Source: Kiritimatiellia bacterium | GTDB taxonomy: Bacteria; Verrucomicrobiota; Kiritimatiellia; RFP12; UBA1067 | DNA: 30,814 bases | Assembly: GCA_017508315.1 (NCBI GenBank) | Contig: JAFVZE010000217.1 | Span: forward strand, 1-30,814 | Reading direction: 5' to 3' | In this document: positions 7,601 to 13,977 of the stretch, piece after piece | Position numbering within the stretch: position 1 is the first letter of the stretch | How the letters are laid out: every line of letters begins with the position of its first letter | The notes under the pieces: generated by a model | The model's database searches: none | Told to the model about the DNA's origin: nothing | What the model saw: the letters and a program-made list of their open reading frames with translations, nothing else | Program-made: the position numbers and the translations under genes

Positions 7601-7917
7601 ACGTACATATCGTCCCAGACAGCCCCCTCGGACGCGATGGCGCCGCCTTTTCCGCGCAGCACGAGTTCCATCTCGAAACGGAACGCGTCGCCGTAGACGA
7701 ACTTCTCTTCGAGCTGAAAGCCACCGCGCTTCGTGTAGTCGTTGAGATCCGGAACGGTAAGTCCCTTCGGCGTGAGCATCGCGACGCCGCGAAGCCCGCC
7801 GCCCTGCGGCGGCGTCCCCGCGGTGAAATCCCATTCCCCCTCCCCGGGCGCGGCAGTCGCGAACCGCATCGCCGCCGACGCGGCAAGCCACAGCATCTTC
7901 ACAGCAGTTTTTTTCAT
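4627..7917 (-). CDS. Large secreted glycoside-hydrolase-like protein
   Basis: A 1096-aa exported protein with a signal peptide (MKKTAVKMLWLAASAAM, then RFATA). About residues 25-210 look like a LamG/concanavalin-type beta-sandwich, followed by a beta domain of the CARDB type (about 225-330). A long TIM-barrel-like catalytic region follows, resembling GH42-like enzymes (MWNYNAP; then FGEHPAFSGVLAVSE, where the final E is at the acid/base position of clan GH-A enzymes), then a class I glutamine-amidotransferase-like domain (VEVLYAPQL, FQRRGGILVGDE) as in beta-galactosidase trimerisation domains. The C-terminal 150 residues are beta-sandwich. I cannot assign a GH family or substrate. The ATG overlaps the mnmA stop as ATGA, so an exported enzyme is translationally coupled to a tRNA-modification gene. 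Confidence 0.6.
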   Translation of the reverse strand: MKKTAVKMLWLAASAAMRFATAAPGEGEWDFTAGTPPQGGGLRGVAMLTPKGLTVPDLNDYTKRGGFQLEEKFVYGDAFRFEMELVLRGKGGAIASEGAVWDDMYVNSGDKKFNAGMQVLLHRYDKKWTPVFSLGVGGRTCTLRGPSLIRKFGDKVKIAAVYDANRRLTIEFDGVKAECYLPVSGPVTPSKFPTIIGNRVGGNYYQAEAVVSRVKITPLVREKLAVFTSGRTAFIRAETPAKLDYSVENVSGRDLAGLRAHLRQLDSAGGVVKETFAELGDVRAGASAKASLEIETRVRTGESVLDIALEAAGADGTVKAATKIPLAIGPTYAERMPAVMWNYNAPKETVVDYGFTHATDYFGFRGPITPDDDRHRPLRSLDDALAKGLRLVKGMGMYYPKDEKSGKYYRVPKPELAQRLKKAGRDKPQPEVAHPEMVSWVRKSVQADLRTFGEHPAFSGVLAVSERRETGYPSLETARRFKKETGLDMPPEVLNKTLDFNIAKKRFPDGIVPEDDPLYVFYRWYWHGGDGWPNYFSAIADGYRSVRGRYGDGGEMQRRSPFFSFHDPAVRQPAIWGNGGSVDVLSQWCYATPEPMNVAGPAEELFAMAEGNPLQQVMIMTQIICYRVHLAPKNVKVDPMPEWVKRRPEAAFPTIPPDVLQEATWSMIAKPVRGIMYHGWGCIYETGETKGYTYTNPETEARIKTLLKDVVAPLGPSLLKIGRERNRVAVLESGITAMFGGPASWGWTAPAITFLQRARLDPRVVYEEAVLKGALDDVEVLYAPQLCMTTRKVVEKIKEFQRRGGILVGDEQMLKSLKSDIVVPIVKFTAPPLSDHTEDVEAQAKERGTDVKSRSATVNAKRIMQAQAEDLRKALAAKGYRPQSDSSSPEIVVYNRKWKDTPYLFAINDKRTFGDYVGQWGKIMEKGLPFGGEVFLRGGAAKTGAVYELSRGGRAGFTKRGGDVAVKLEYDTNDGRLLAFLPEEIAKVKIDAPVEVAPGGDLTFEFKVLGRSGKPVPAVLPVEARLYDSSGRELDGAGYAAAEGGVCRMTVPLNLDDAPGEYRLVCRDRASGLVAEKRIFRGKLPWFKKTWRKMTK

Positions 7918-8933
7918 GTTCCTGACGATCCTCCATTTTCACCGTTTCTGATTATTCCGCCTCCGACAATCTCTTCGCCGCGGTAGAAAACCGCGCTTTG
8001 CCCCGGAGCGATCCCTGCCATGCCTTCCGCGCATCGCACCCGCGCGGCGCCGTCGCCGAGAAACGACACTACGACGGGGCCTCTCGGTTCGCCTGCGCTC
8101 CGCACCTTGACCGAAAGCTCGCCGACGAAATCTTCCGTCCGCCCGACCAGCGAATCGATTTCGAACGATTCTCTTGCAGCCGCATCGCGGAACCCCACGA
8201 CGACCTCGTTGCGCCGCGCATCGAGACCGACGACGTAATACGGAGTGCCGCCGCCGATGCCGAGCCCCTTGCGCTTGCCGACCGTGTAATGCCAGAAACC
8301 GCGGTGACGGCCGAGCACCCTGCCGGAAACGTCGACGATGTCCCCCTCGCGGTCCTCCGCCTGCACCATCGCCAGCGCGTCCCCGCCGCAGAAATCCTGA
8401 CTGTCGCGCCTGTCGGCGGCTTCCAGCCCCATGCTCCGGGCGCGTTCGCGCACCTCGTCCTTGGTCATGCCGCCGAGAGGGAAAAGCGTCCGCTTGAGAA
8501 TGTCGCCGTCCACCCGGTAGAGAAAATAACTCTGGTCTTTGGCGCGGTCCACGGCCCGCATCAGCCGCCCGTCAACGAGCCGCGCGTAATGACCGGTGGC
8601 GAAAAACTCGCACCCCATGTCAAAAGCCGCGCGCGGCAGCAGCCCCATCTTCACCATTTCGTTGCACCGCACGCACGGATTCGGAGTGCGTCCGTCAAGA
8701 TACGTCCGGCTGATGTAATCGGTCACTCCGCGCCGCCATTCCCCGGCGAAATCGAACACCTTCAGCTTCACCCCGAGGCGATGCGCCGCAAGCCGGGTCT
8801 CCGCGAGCGACTCTTCCTCTCCGTCCCGGCCGAGCGTCATGGTGACCCCCGTGACCTCATGCCCGCGCTCCTTGAGCATCATCGCCGCGACGCAGGAATC
8901 GACCCCGCCGGAAAGTCCAACCGCGACCTTCAC
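7914..8933 (-). CDS. mnmA: tRNA-specific 2-thiouridylase MnmA
   Basis: Adds sulfur to U34 of tRNA Lys, Glu and Gln in the cytoplasm. About 339 aa. The ATP-binding PP-loop SGGVDS is near residues 8-13, the catalytic cysteine motif GRTPNPCVRCN is in place, and the second catalytic cysteine region (RRDSQDFCGG) is present, followed by the family-typical GRHRGFWHYTVGKRKGLGI. I choose the GTG at 8933 (MKVAVGLSGG): it overlaps the ybeY stop as GTGA and places the first strand at the N-terminus, while the ATG at 8966 would add an unsupported extension. Its stop overlaps the next ATG. A tRNA-Glu(UUC), a substrate class of this enzyme, is encoded 1.6 kb away. Confidence 0.95.
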   Translation of the reverse strand: MKVAVGLSGGVDSCVAAMMLKERGHEVTGVTMTLGRDGEEESLAETRLAAHRLGVKLKVFDFAGEWRRGVTDYISRTYLDGRTPNPCVRCNEMVKMGLLPRAAFDMGCEFFATGHYARLVDGRLMRAVDRAKDQSYFLYRVDGDILKRTLFPLGGMTKDEVRERARSMGLEAADRRDSQDFCGGDALAMVQAEDREGDIVDVSGRVLGRHRGFWHYTVGKRKGLGIGGGTPYYVVGLDARRNEVVVGFRDAAARESFEIDSLVGRTEDFVGELSVKVRSAGEPRGPVVVSFLGDGAARVRCAEGMAGIAPGQSAVFYRGEEIVGGGIIRNGENGGSSGT

Positions 8934-9394
8934 CGCGGCTCTCCCGCGCAGAATCCCCTCACCCACGCCAGCTCGCGCCGCCGCATACGTCTGCGCCCGC
9001 GCTCTTCAAGATCGTCCTCGCCGGCAAGATGGTCCATCCCGTGCGCCACATACAGGAGCAGTTCTTTTTCCGCGCTCCAGCCTCTTCGCGCCGGAGCGGC
9101 GGACAGCGCCCGCTCGACGTTCACGTACAGCTCGCCGTACACTCCCGGCTCTTCCCCCGGCATCGCGTCGTAACGCTGCGTAATGACGTCGGTCGCCCCC
9201 GCGACATCCATGATCGCCCGGTGCGTCCGATCGCTCTGCGCGTCATCCTGGAGAACTACCGTAACTTCGCGGAACGCCAGCCCCGAACGGGCGGAGCTTC
9301 TTCCGGCGAAAAAGCCTGCGGCGCACCTGAGTTCGCGGCGGGTCGTTTTCAGCCGCCCGAGGCTCCCTTCTATCGCAATCTGGCACTTTTTCAT
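8930..9394 (-). CDS. ybeY: Endoribonuclease/rRNA maturation factor YbeY
   Basis: A 154-aa YbeY-family metalloprotein for 16S rRNA 3'-end maturation and ribosome quality control. The signature region reads VAHGMDHLAGEDD: two zinc-binding histidines are present (HxxxH), but the third position, usually His in HGxLHLxGYDH, is Asp. Similar replacements are known in some bacterial groups, so the site may still bind metal. The start at 9394 (MKKCQIAIEG) is preferred over the longer frame because the upstream residues overlap dprA. It lies 13 bp after dprA and overlaps mnmA by 4 bp. Confidence 0.88.
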   Translation of the reverse strand: MKKCQIAIEGSLGRLKTTRRELRCAAGFFAGRSSARSGLAFREVTVVLQDDAQSDRTHRAIMDVAGATDVITQRYDAMPGEEPGVYGELYVNVERALSAAPARRGWSAEKELLLYVAHGMDHLAGEDDLEERGRRRMRRRELAWVRGFCAGEPR

Positions 9395-9407
9395 AATGGA
9401 AATCTTT

Positions 9408-10493
9408 TCAGCGGCGAAGCGGCAGCGCGACGCGATTGCCCGGCAGAAAGCGCACAAACCCTTTAACGCGCAGCGTCATGACCACAGAGTTCACCTTGGA
9501 GACCGGAAGTCCGGTTTCGGCGGACAGACGGTCTATGGACACGCCGTCTTCATCGACGTGCAGCATGATCATCGCCTCCTCGACGCTGTAGGCGGGAGCG
9601 TCGACATCTTTCGCGGGGACAGACCCCTTTTCCGGCGCCGGGGGAGATTCGCATCCCGCCGACAGCGCCCCCAGCGCTTCGATCACATCGTCGACATCGC
9701 GAACGGCGATCGCTCCGTCGCGGATGAGCTGCAGGCATCCCGCGGACATCCGGTCGTTCACGCGCCCGGGCACGGCCATGACGGTCCGGCCGAGATCCGC
9801 GGCGATGCCGGCGGTTATCAGAGTGCCGCTTCTGACCGGAGCCTCCACGGCGAGAGTGCCCTTGGCGAGCGCGGCGACCACATGGTTGCGGATGGGGAAT
9901 GTGGTGCGGTCGGCAGGGCGGCCGAACGGAAACTCGCTGACGACCGCGCCGCCGTTCTCCACGATCCGCCGGGCGAGAGGACGGTTTTCCTCGGGGTAAA
10001 AGACATCGAGACCCGAACCGATCACCCCGACGGTCGTTCCCTGCGCATCCAAAGCCCCGCGGTGGGATTCGGCATCGATTCCCAGCGCCAGACCGGAAAC
10101 GACACTCCACGACGCCTTTGCAAGGTCGTAGGAGAAGCGTTCGGCGACCCCGAGTCCGTATTCCGTCGCCCGCCGCGTGCCGATCATCGCAACCGAAGGA
10201 AGCGAAAGCGCCCTCACCGAACCTTTGACATACAGCACCAGCGGGCACCCGGGCGTGTCGCGAAGCTGCGCCGGATACCCCTCATCGGCCAAAGTGACGA
10301 TTTCGACGCCGAATTTCTCCGCCAGCGCGAACTCTTTTCCGAAATCTATCTCACCGCCGCTGCGGGACACCTTCTTGGGATACGCATTCCACGCATCGGC
10401 GACCGAACCGTACTCCAACGCCAGCCTGCCCACGGTGGCAAAACCGACTTTATCGGTCAGATTGAACGCCACATACGCCTCGCGTTCGGTCAT
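9408..10493 (-). CDS. dprA: DNA-processing protein DprA
   Basis: A 361-aa DprA/Smf protein that loads RecA on incoming single-stranded DNA during natural transformation. The Rossmann-like core shows the usual motifs in order: GTRRATEYG, SGLALGIDAESHRGAL, VIGSGLDVFYPEEN, SEFPFG, PIRNHVVAAL, SGTLITAG and VPGRVNDRMSAGC. A C-terminal winged helix (DprA_WH, about residues 300-361) is present, giving full family length. A GGGGG Shine-Dalgarno run lies just upstream of the ATG. It is the first gene of the dprA-ybeY-mnmA-GH-Nudix unit and is divergent from the tRNA gene, with 57 bp between. Confidence 0.95.
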   Translation of the reverse strand: MTEREAYVAFNLTDKVGFATVGRLALEYGSVADAWNAYPKKVSRSGGEIDFGKEFALAEKFGVEIVTLADEGYPAQLRDTPGCPLVLYVKGSVRALSLPSVAMIGTRRATEYGLGVAERFSYDLAKASWSVVSGLALGIDAESHRGALDAQGTTVGVIGSGLDVFYPEENRPLARRIVENGGAVVSEFPFGRPADRTTFPIRNHVVAALAKGTLAVEAPVRSGTLITAGIAADLGRTVMAVPGRVNDRMSAGCLQLIRDGAIAVRDVDDVIEALGALSAGCESPPAPEKGSVPAKDVDAPAYSVEEAMIMLHVDEDGVSIDRLSAETGLPVSKVNSVVMTLRVKGFVRFLPGNRVALPLRR

Positions 10494-10504
10494 AAAATAC
10501 CCCC

Positions 10505-10534
10505 TTGCGCCATAGGCAGCAGTTATGATATAAT
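10505..10534 (+). promoter_or_regulatory. Predicted tRNA-Glu promoter
   Basis: TTGCGC (10505-10510), 18 bp, then a perfect TATAAT (10529-10534). The tRNA 5' end is 16 bp further on, a normal distance for a short tRNA leader. Confidence 0.55.
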
Positions 10535-10550
10535 TCCCGACCGTTGATAC

Positions 10551-10625
10551 GGCCCCATCGTCTATCGGCTAGGACACAAGCTTTTCATGCTTGTTAGAGG
10601 AGTTCGACTCTCCTTGGGGCTGCCA
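10551..10625 (+). tRNA. tRNA-Glu (anticodon UUC)
   Basis: A 75-nt cloverleaf. The acceptor GGCCCCA pairs with TGGGGCT (G1-U72 wobble), then discriminator G and an encoded CCA. The anticodon stem is CAAGC/GCTTG with loop TTTTCAT, giving anticodon TTC for Glu. The T arm is AGGAG-TTCGACT-CTCCT and the D arm contains CGGCTAGGAC. It is the only plus-strand gene in the window and ends 15 bp before the convergent TPR gene. Confidence 0.95.
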
Positions 10626-10640
10626 CTCCCCCCGATTGAA

Positions 10641-12020
10641 TCAGTTCCCCTTCAGCGCCTGGCTTACTGCAAGCATTCTCTCCGAAAGATCCTCGAAGCC
10701 GACGTCGGAAGAGTATACATCCTTGTAATACTGATACGCCTTTTCGAGATCGCCGGCCGCCTCCGCGCAGAGACCGAGCTGATAAACGACATTCTTCTTG
10801 AGATCGTCCATCGTCGGCAGCGAATCGCGCGCCGTCTCCAGCTGCATGACGGCCATATCGGTCTGCCCCTGGTTGAGAAAGCACATAGCCAGATAATAAA
10901 GCGACCACAAACGGTCTTTCGGGCTTTTCTGCGCCAGCTGCAGATGCGTGAGCGCATCGTCGTAGTAGCCGTAGGTGAAATACTGCTTGCCGAGCTCGAA
11001 GCGGAGATGCAGATCGTTCGGATAACGCTCGACGCGCTGCGCGAGATCGTCGAACACGAACTGGTTTTTTTCGCCCTCGAGCTGCAAAGCCTCTTCCTCG
11101 CGGCCTTCGGCCTTGAGCGCATCGATCTGCTGATCGTAGTAGAGAATCTTCGTCTGCGAAAGCATGCGGTCGAGTTCCGGATCCATGGTCCCGGCGAACT
11201 CGATGGCGTTCTGAAGAGCCTCGATGGCTTCGTAATAGCGCTTGCCCTGAACATAAAGGCGGGCGAGAGCGCGCCGGGCGTTCATGTTCTTGGGCTCCGC
11301 CTCGATCTGCTTGAGTTTTTCGGCGATGAGCAGTTCGGCGTCGTCACCGGTGACGACGGCCTTGTTCGCCGCATCAAGTTTCGCCGCCTGCTCCTTGTTG
11401 GCGATGAGATTCTGGAAGCCGCCCTTCTTGCCGGCGGTCTGCTCCCAGCCGGCGTTCATCGTCGCCTGGGCTTCGCAGTTCTTGAGCTTCTGCATGACAT
11501 CCTGATCGCCGGGCTTCATTTCGGCGAGTTTCTGATAGGCGTCGCGCGCCTTGTCCCAGCGCTTGGCCATCGTGTAATAGGTGGCCACGCGCTCCAACAG
11601 CGAAGGATCGCGGTTCGAGCACTCGTAGGCGGCCTCGATGGAAATCGCGGCGTGATCGGCCTTGCCCGCCGCCTCGGCGGCTTTCACCGCCGCTTCGATG
11701 TTGTCGGCGTCGAGCGGATTGAGCGCAAGAAGCTTCTCGGCCTCGGCCATCGCCTCCGCCCCCTGCCCCTTCTTGACGAGACCCATGATCTTCTGGCGCG
11801 CCATCATGTAGCCGAGTTTCGCCCCGAAGCCGGCCTTGCCGTTCTTGCGGAAATTGGCGATCTGCGCGGCGCGCAGCAGTTTGCGCGTCTCGAGCACGTC
11901 CGGCGCGGCCGAAACCGCCTCCATAAGCATATCCACCGCCAGTTCGTAGCGCCCCGTCTCCAGCGCCTGCCGTCCGCGGTTGGTGAAATTCTGGGCTTTC
12001 TGAGCCAAATCTACTGCCAT
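10641..12020 (-). CDS. Cytoplasmic tetratricopeptide-repeat (TPR) protein
   Basis: A 459-aa protein with no signal peptide or membrane segment, made of TPR-like helical pairs. Examples are GRYELAVDMLMEAVSAAPDV, KRWDKARDAYQKLAEMKPGD, KRYYEAIEALQNAIEFAG and GYYDDALTHLQLAQKSPKD. Charged helices lie between two repeat blocks (about residues 185-235). TPR arrays act as protein-binding scaffolds; no catalytic motif is visible. It is the last gene of the BamD-like/LptE-like/RAM unit, preceded by a good GAGGAG ribosome site and only 20 bp from the RAM gene. Function not assigned. Confidence 0.8.
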   Translation of the reverse strand: MAVDLAQKAQNFTNRGRQALETGRYELAVDMLMEAVSAAPDVLETRKLLRAAQIANFRKNGKAGFGAKLGYMMARQKIMGLVKKGQGAEAMAEAEKLLALNPLDADNIEAAVKAAEAAGKADHAAISIEAAYECSNRDPSLLERVATYYTMAKRWDKARDAYQKLAEMKPGDQDVMQKLKNCEAQATMNAGWEQTAGKKGGFQNLIANKEQAAKLDAANKAVVTGDDAELLIAEKLKQIEAEPKNMNARRALARLYVQGKRYYEAIEALQNAIEFAGTMDPELDRMLSQTKILYYDQQIDALKAEGREEEALQLEGEKNQFVFDDLAQRVERYPNDLHLRFELGKQYFTYGYYDDALTHLQLAQKSPKDRLWSLYYLAMCFLNQGQTDMAVMQLETARDSLPTMDDLKKNVVYQLGLCAEAAGDLEKAYQYYKDVYSSDVGFEDLSERMLAVSQALKGN

Positions 12021-12040
12021 GTAAACGTTCTCCTCTTTTG

Positions 12041-12352
12041 TTACGGAGTGACGGCGAGCCTGCCGTCATCACCTTCGCCGAAAGCGAACACGCCGCCGGC
12101 CTTGTAGGTTTTAAGCATGAAATGCGTCGCGGTGGACAGCACTCCGTCGATGGTTGAAAGATCCTGCGAAACGAAACCGGCGACATCCTGCAGACTCTCG
12201 CCTTTGACAAACACCAGCAGATCGTATGCCCCGGACATCAGAAAACACGCCTCGACCTGCTCGAAACGGGAAACCTGCTGAGCGATTTTCCCGAACCCGC
12301 ACTCGCGTTGGGGCGTTATTTTAAGCTCGATTACCGCATGCACTTCATTCAT
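12041..12352 (-). CDS. Stand-alone Lrp/AsnC-type ligand-binding (RAM) domain
   Basis: A 103-aa protein equal to the C-terminal effector domain of Lrp/AsnC regulators (VHAVIELKITPQ; QQVSRFEQVEACFLMSGAYD, then LLVFVKGESLQDVAGFV; LSTIDGVLSTATHFML), with no helix-turn-helix. Such single-domain proteins form betaalphabetabetaalphabeta dimers or octamers that bind amino acids or other small ligands. The start is the ATG at 12352, which has AAGGAGGAG 6-7 nt upstream; the earlier in-frame start would overlap the lptE-like gene. It cannot bind DNA by itself, so it may be a sensor partner. Confidence 0.85.
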   Translation of the reverse strand: MNEVHAVIELKITPQRECGFGKIAQQVSRFEQVEACFLMSGAYDLLVFVKGESLQDVAGFVSQDLSTIDGVLSTATHFMLKTYKAGGVFAFGEGDDGRLAVTP

Positions 12353-12366
12353 GGCGGACTCCTCCT

Positions 12367-12873
12367 TTACCACTTCAAAGACAGCACGTCATCCACGACC
12401 TGACGGGCCAGATCCTCGGCCAGTCTTCCGGACGCGTCGCGTTTGGCCGTAAGATGATCGCCGTTCTCGATGAAAGTGGTCTTTGCGGTGTAACGTCTGT
12501 TTTCCATGAGCAGCTTTCCGCTCGTTTTATCGACGACCGAAATCTCGACATCGGCCGAAAGATCGCAATTGGACAGCCGCATTCCGGTTCCGCGGTCGTA
12601 TCCCGCCGTTGACACGGCGCTTTTTCTGACCACGCCCTGGATCTCAAGGGCGCAGTCGTCCTTATCCGCGATCCGGAAGGTCCCCTCGCGCTGAAATTCC
12701 CGCAACAGCTGTCTGGCGGCGGCGCTGCCCAGCCCGGTGATGTCAGATTCGTTGCGGAATACCGGCACGGCGACCGAGCGCATCCGTTCGGGAACACGCG
12801 AGCGCCACGAATAATCGCTTGCGCAGCCAAGAACGGCAAAAGCCACCGCTATCCAAACCGGTATCCTGCTCAT
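12367..12873 (-). CDS. LptE-like outer-membrane lipoprotein
   Basis: About 168 aa. A signal peptide ends in a lipobox (VLGCAS; Cys near residue 17), followed by an LptE-type alpha/beta fold: SVAVPVFRNES, a strand-helix region (AARQLLREFQRE), ALEIQGVV, and paired strands with the MENRRYTAKTTF region, ending in ARQVVDDVLS. LptE plugs the LptD translocon that places lipopolysaccharide in the outer membrane. The ATG overlaps the previous stop (TGATG); an in-frame GTG at 12876 has better spacing to GGAGG and could be the true start. Family assignment rests on motif order and length. Confidence 0.7.
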   Translation of the reverse strand: MSRIPVWIAVAFAVLGCASDYSWRSRVPERMRSVAVPVFRNESDITGLGSAAARQLLREFQREGTFRIADKDDCALEIQGVVRKSAVSTAGYDRGTGMRLSNCDLSADVEISVVDKTSGKLLMENRRYTAKTTFIENGDHLTAKRDASGRLAEDLARQVVDDVLSLKW

Positions 12874-13910
12874 CACTTTTCGCCTCCATTCGCTTTCAAC
12901 TCTTCAAGACGGGCCTTGACCTCGCCGGCATGAACCCCCGCGGGGAAATCCGCCAGAAATTTCTCGTAGGCGTTTATCGCGCTCCGGGCGGTGCGGGTTC
13001 TGGAGTCGTAGAACTTCGCCGCCAGAAACGCCTCTTTCTCCAGCATCCGCTCCGCCTGACCGCGCAGCCGGACTATCTCCTCCCTCGCCTCCGCGTCGGA
13101 CTGCGCCGCGGCCAGTTCGAGAAAATCGATGGTGTCGCGGCAACGGGAACGGTTGTACCCGTACTCGCGCAGGACCTCCATCCGCGTCCTCGCTTCGCGC
13201 AGCAGCGCGGTTTTCGCCTGAACGCCGCCCGGATGGATGTTGCGCAGATTTTCGTAAACCTTTATCGCCTCCAGCGCCTTGCCTTCTTCCTCGCGCAGCT
13301 CGGCGATCGCGAGCATGGCGTCCGCCGCCCATACCGCCCCCGGCGCGCGCAGAACGCAGCTTTCGTACGCCCGGCGGACATCCACGGTGTTGCGGAAGCG
13401 GAAAAACAGGATCGTCTTGCCCTCTTCGCGCATTATCCCGGCGATCCGGTACAGGATGTCCGCCGTGGCGTTGTAGTCGCACTGGAGAGAATAGAAATCA
13501 AGGAGATAACGGTACTCCGAAAACGCCTCGTCCGGATCCTGCAGACGATCAAGCAGGATTTCCGCCAGTTTCAACTGCGCTTCGGGAGCCTGTGACGATG
13601 TCGGCCATTCCCGAACCAGCGCATCGAGATGCCTGGCGGCCTTGGAATAATCCCCGTCTCCGATCAACTCCTCGCAATATGCGAACTGCGAAGCCGGATC
13701 ATCTTTCTTGGGACCGTTGATCCAGCCGAACAGCCGAGGCTCTTTCCGCGACGGCTTGACGATCTCGTCTTCGCTGTCAAACCCCGGATAGGCGTCGGTT
13801 GCATACCGCGCGCCCGCCCCGGGGCCGACCCCTGGCTGATTGAGCACCGCCGCAACGACAGAAGAGATTACCGCAGCCGTGCACGCGCAGACAATGATTT
13901 TAGCATTCAC
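12873..13910 (-). CDS. BamD/YbgF-like TPR protein with N-terminal membrane signal
   Basis: A 345-aa exported or anchored protein. The N-terminus (MNAKIIVCACTAAVISSVVA) is a hydrophobic signal or anchor without a clear lipobox. TPR-like helices follow: GDYSKAARHLDALVREWPTS, KALEAIKVYENLRNIHPGG, and a C-terminal segment (KEAFLAAKFYDS, SAINAYEKFLADFPAG) close to the BamD signature. BamD is part of the outer-membrane protein assembly complex; with the LptE-like gene next door, a role in outer-membrane assembly is a fair inference. The start codon is GTG at 13910, only 8 bp after a strong -10, so the mRNA may be leaderless. Confidence 0.7.
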   Translation of the reverse strand: MNAKIIVCACTAAVISSVVAAVLNQPGVGPGAGARYATDAYPGFDSEDEIVKPSRKEPRLFGWINGPKKDDPASQFAYCEELIGDGDYSKAARHLDALVREWPTSSQAPEAQLKLAEILLDRLQDPDEAFSEYRYLLDFYSLQCDYNATADILYRIAGIMREEGKTILFFRFRNTVDVRRAYESCVLRAPGAVWAADAMLAIAELREEEGKALEAIKVYENLRNIHPGGVQAKTALLREARTRMEVLREYGYNRSRCRDTIDFLELAAAQSDAEAREEIVRLRGQAERMLEKEAFLAAKFYDSRTRTARSAINAYEKFLADFPAGVHAGEVKARLEELKANGGEK

Positions 13911-13918
13911 GGTAGCGA

Positions 13919-13927
13919 ATTATACCA
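13919..13927 (-). promoter_or_regulatory. Extended -10 promoter of the BamD-like/LptE-like unit
   Basis: TGGTATAAT on the minus strand (13927-13919) is a consensus extended -10. A TTGCGA lies 19 bp upstream as a possible weak -35. The predicted start of transcription is at about 13912, two bases before the GTG start codon. It lies in the 67-bp gap after the VWA gene. Confidence 0.6.
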
Positions 13928-13977
13928 TATTTCCCGCCCGTCGTCGCAACCGGACAGCTTCCATTTCCGGGCACGGT

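Noticed and set aside
10587..12107. Plus-strand open frame of 506 codons after the tRNA
   Set aside because: Opposite the TPR gene, Leu/Arg-rich shadow translation without a domain; its start lies inside the tRNA gene.
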